Shown one piece after another: positions 62,147 through 64,000 of a DNA stretch of 64,000 nucleotides. Location: positions 62,001-126,000 of the forward strand of contig CAWDDG010000008.1 in NCBI GenBank assembly GCA_963801065.1. Reading direction: 5' to 3'. The DNA is from CAWDDG01 sp963801065. Lineage in GTDB: Bacteria; Actinomycetota; Actinomycetes; Jiangellales; Jiangellaceae. The notes under the pieces were generated by a model that was not told the origin of the DNA, searched no databases, and saw only the letters and a program-made list of their open reading frames with translations. The position numbers were made by a program, and so were the translations under genes. Numbering within the stretch: position 1 is the first letter of the stretch; the number at the start of each line of letters is the position of its first letter.

Positions 62147-62731
62147 ATGGCCGACGAGACGTGGCTCGTCGTCGGACTCGGCAACCCCGGCCCCTCGTAT
62201 GCCGCCACCCGGCACAACGTCGGTCGTCTCGTGGTCGAGCTGCTCGCCGAGCGGGCGGGCGTGTCCTTCAAGACACACCGACGTGGACGGGCCGAGGTCG
62301 CGGCGGTCCGGCTCGGGGATATGCCGGGGATCCCGACGGTCCTCGCCGTCCCGCGGTCGTACATGAACGAGTCCGGCAGATCGGTTGCCAGCCTGCGCGA
62401 CTTCTACAAGATCTCCCCGTCCCGGCTGGTCGTGGTACACGACGAGCTCGACTTGCCGTACGGCGTTCTGCGGGTCAAGGTGGGCGGCGGCGACAACGGG
62501 CACAACGGTCTGCGTTCAATCCGGGCGTCGCTGGGCACGGGCGACTTCTGCCGGGTCCGGATCGGGATCGGCCGGCCTCCGGGACGGATGGATCCTGCTG
62601 CGTTCGTGCTCAAGCCGTTCGCGGCGGCAGAGCGGGCGGACCTGCCGTCGCACGTCGACCGGGCCGCCGACGCCGTCGAGGCGCTGGTCGTCGACGGCCT
62701 CGAGTACGCGCAAAACCACTACAACGGGTGA
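62147..62731 (+). CDS. pth: Peptidyl-tRNA hydrolase
   Basis: A 194-residue enzyme that frees tRNA from prematurely released peptidyl-tRNA. It has WLVVGLGNPGPSYAATRHNV with the catalytic His, RSYMNESGRSVASL, VVVHDELDLPYGVLRVKVGG with the catalytic Asp, and GDNGHNGLRSIRASLGTGDF. Length is standard. The order prs-rplY-pth is common in actinobacteria. Confidence 0.95.
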   Translation: MADETWLVVGLGNPGPSYAATRHNVGRLVVELLAERAGVSFKTHRRGRAEVAAVRLGDMPGIPTVLAVPRSYMNESGRSVASLRDFYKISPSRLVVVHDELDLPYGVLRVKVGGGDNGHNGLRSIRASLGTGDFCRVRIGIGRPPGRMDPAAFVLKPFAAAERADLPSHVDRAADAVEALVVDGLEYAQNHYNG

Positions 62732-62887
62732 CCGGGATGATGCTCAGCGCTGTCCTCGAGGCGAAGCTTCGGCGACGTATCAACGACTGGACTGGCGTAA
62801 TTGCATCGATGAGCTATAGTTGCGCACCACTCCTGCGGATGGGGGAGTTGTGCCGTAGTGAGGGCCTAGGACTCTGAGGGGGGCTCC

Positions 62888-64000
62888 ATGGCCATAGTTG
62901 GGTCGTTGCGCGCCGGCAGTCGTGTCGGTGCGCTTCTGCGTGTCAAGACCGCGCCACACCAGCCCTGGTGGTATGTGGGTGCACTGGTCAGCGGCGACAT
63001 CCTCGCGTCCGGCGCCGGGCTGGCGGCCGGCATCGTGGCGACACCTCCCGCGCAGCGATCGGCGGCGCTGCCGTTTGTCGGGATCGCGTTGATCGCATGG
63101 CCGATGCTGCTAGCCCTGCGCGGCGCGTACGGTCCGCGATCGCTAGGCGCCCGCGACGAGTACACCCGGGTAGGCCGGTGGGTCGTCGAGCTCGTCGCAC
63201 TGCTCGCCGTGATCGCCCTGGTCATTGACCGCCCGGTGCCGCAAGCGGCCGCGATGGTCGCACTTCCGGTGGTGCTGCTCGGCTCCTTGCTCACCCGCTA
63301 TCTCGTCCGTCGGCGGCTGCGCACGCTGCGCCGGCGTGGCCTGGCAGTGCGCAGGGTCCTCGCGCTGGGCACCGGTCCGGGAATCACCACCTTCCTCGAG
63401 CGGCTCTCGACCAACGTCGAACACGACATCGTGGTCGTCGGCGCTTGTGCCGAAGGCACGGGGCCAGTCGTCGAGGACGTGCCGGTCATCGCCCGGCTTC
63501 CCGACCCACGGGTGGGCGAAGGTGTCGTCTCCGACGACGAGGCCGTGCACGCCGTGCTCGCGGCGATGAGCCAGGTCGGCGCCGACACGGTATGTGTCAC
63601 TGGCTGTTCGCTGTTCTCCGGCGACCGGATGCGCGCCTTGGGCTGGGCTCTGGCCGAGCGTGGCTCCAGCCTGGTGAGCGTCTCCGGGCTGGTCGAGGTA
63701 GCGACGCACCGCCTGCAGTTCGGTCGGGCCGGCAACGTGTCGTTGGTCCACGTGTACCCGGTGAAGGTGGCGGGCCTCCCGGCGATCTACAAGCACGCCT
63801 CCGACCGCGTGGTCGCGGCCGTCGGGTTGCTCGTGCTGCTCCCGGTGCTGGCCGGGATCGGCGCCCTCGTCCGGCTCACGAGCCCTGGTCCGGCGCTGTA
63901 CCGCCAGACCCGCGTCGGGCTGTGCGGTCGCCAATTCACCATGTTGAAGTTCCGCACCATGCGGGTCGACGCCGAGGCGGTACGGCACGAGCTGATCGAT
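62888..64000 (+). CDS. Polyprenyl-phosphate sugar-1-phosphate transferase (exopolysaccharide initiator; 3' partial)
   Basis: The frame from ATG 62888 is open to the window end (371 codons). The N-terminal half is four membrane helices (YVGALVSGDILASGAGLAAG and others) and a CoA-binding-like domain (VRRVLALGTGPGITTFLERL). The second part starts the catalytic bacterial sugar-transferase domain: YKHASDRVVAAVGLLVLLPV then LTSPGPALYRQTRVGLCGRQ and FTMLKFRTMRVDAEA, typical of PssY/WbaP/ExoY-like enzymes that link a sugar-1-phosphate to undecaprenyl phosphate. The end is missing. It probably opens a surface-polysaccharide locus beyond the window. Confidence 0.92.
   Translation, partial: MAIVGSLRAGSRVGALLRVKTAPHQPWWYVGALVSGDILASGAGLAAGIVATPPAQRSAALPFVGIALIAWPMLLALRGAYGPRSLGARDEYTRVGRWVVELVALLAVIALVIDRPVPQAAAMVALPVVLLGSLLTRYLVRRRLRTLRRRGLAVRRVLALGTGPGITTFLERLSTNVEHDIVVVGACAEGTGPVVEDVPVIARLPDPRVGEGVVSDDEAVHAVLAAMSQVGADTVCVTGCSLFSGDRMRALGWALAERGSSLVSVSGLVEVATHRLQFGRAGNVSLVHVYPVKVAGLPAIYKHASDRVVAAVGLLVLLPVLAGIGALVRLTSPGPALYRQTRVGLCGRQFTMLKFRTMRVDAEAVRHELID

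Noticed and set aside
62732..62887. Promoter with a TATAGT -10 box (62815-62820) before the sugar transferase
   Set aside because: No convincing -35 hexamer lies at 16-18 bases, so only a weak case exists although the stretch is AT-rich.

Overview
The window is a 64 kb stretch of a high-GC actinobacterial chromosome. The evidence is the very GC-rich codon use, frequent GTG starts with 4-base GTGA or ATGA overlaps, and actinobacterial family markers (DUF3017, DUF5302, DUF6350, standalone TIGR03118, PadR/ABC/FtsX cassette). Two housekeeping blocks known from many actinomycetes are present. One is split between the two ends: rsmA-ispE-ABC-F at the left, tRNA-Gln-glmU-prs-rplY-pth at the right. 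The other is sucC-sucD ... DUF6350-purN-purH-DUF5302-folD-citrate synthase-DUF3017-mdh-icd between about 16.3 and 32.6 kb, so most of the oxidative TCA branch lies in one region together with purine and one-carbon genes. I cannot name the genus safely; a Jiangella/Nocardioides/Kribbella-like actinomycete would fit.

Layout. 0-5.3 kb: core genes (rsmA end, ispE, ABC-F, ketopantoate-reductase-like, VOC protein, xth). 5.3-15.2 kb: accessory and decaying DNA holding a phage small-terminase-like gene, a VOC fragment, an RibD-C/DHFR-like reductase, a PadR-controlled ABC/FtsX exporter whose permease is frameshifted, an IS5-type transposase fragment, two copies of an integrase-containing direct repeat about 3.5 kb apart, broken hydrolase and cupin genes and one intact secreted TIGR03118 protein. 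15.2-32.6 kb: M23 peptidase, a B12-binding domain protein, sucCD, kynureninase, an ECF-type sigma factor with a membrane partner, and the purine/TCA block. 32.8-39.8 kb: a xylose-type sugar ABC transporter (binding protein, single-domain ATPase, permease) that runs directly into an ASPIC/UnbV FG-GAP lipoprotein and a vanadium-dependent haloperoxidase-like protein. 39.8-41.5 kb: a scar made of an ABC-permease tail, half a palindromic repeat and a MobF relaxase remnant. 41.5-48.3 kb: secreted serine protease, small secreted protein, large LuxR (LAL) regulator, galK-galE. 48.4-58 kb: CorC/CNNM protein, trpS, 2'-5' RNA ligase-like protein, D,D-carboxypeptidase, MarR and TetR regulators with visible operators, a methyltransferase, a fatty-acid desaturase, and divergent GT2/GT4 glycosyltransferases. 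58.6-64 kb: tRNA-Gln(UUG), glmU, prs, rplY, pth and the start of a polyprenyl-phosphate sugar transferase that probably opens an exopolysaccharide locus.

Three layers cut across this. First, a family of about 88-bp nested palindromes (REP-like) sits at gene 3' ends at 0.23, 27.2, 40.0 and 45.9 kb. Second, four local regulators or global sites have clear palindromic operators (PadR, MarR, TetR, Crp/GlxR). Third, several otherwise well-conserved genes are broken by single-base indels, mostly in short homopolymers, which points to either sequencing error or recent slippage and should be settled before calling them pseudogenes. The most interesting functional unit is the sugar-ABC / FG-GAP lipoprotein / vanadium haloperoxidase cluster at 32.8-39.8 kb.
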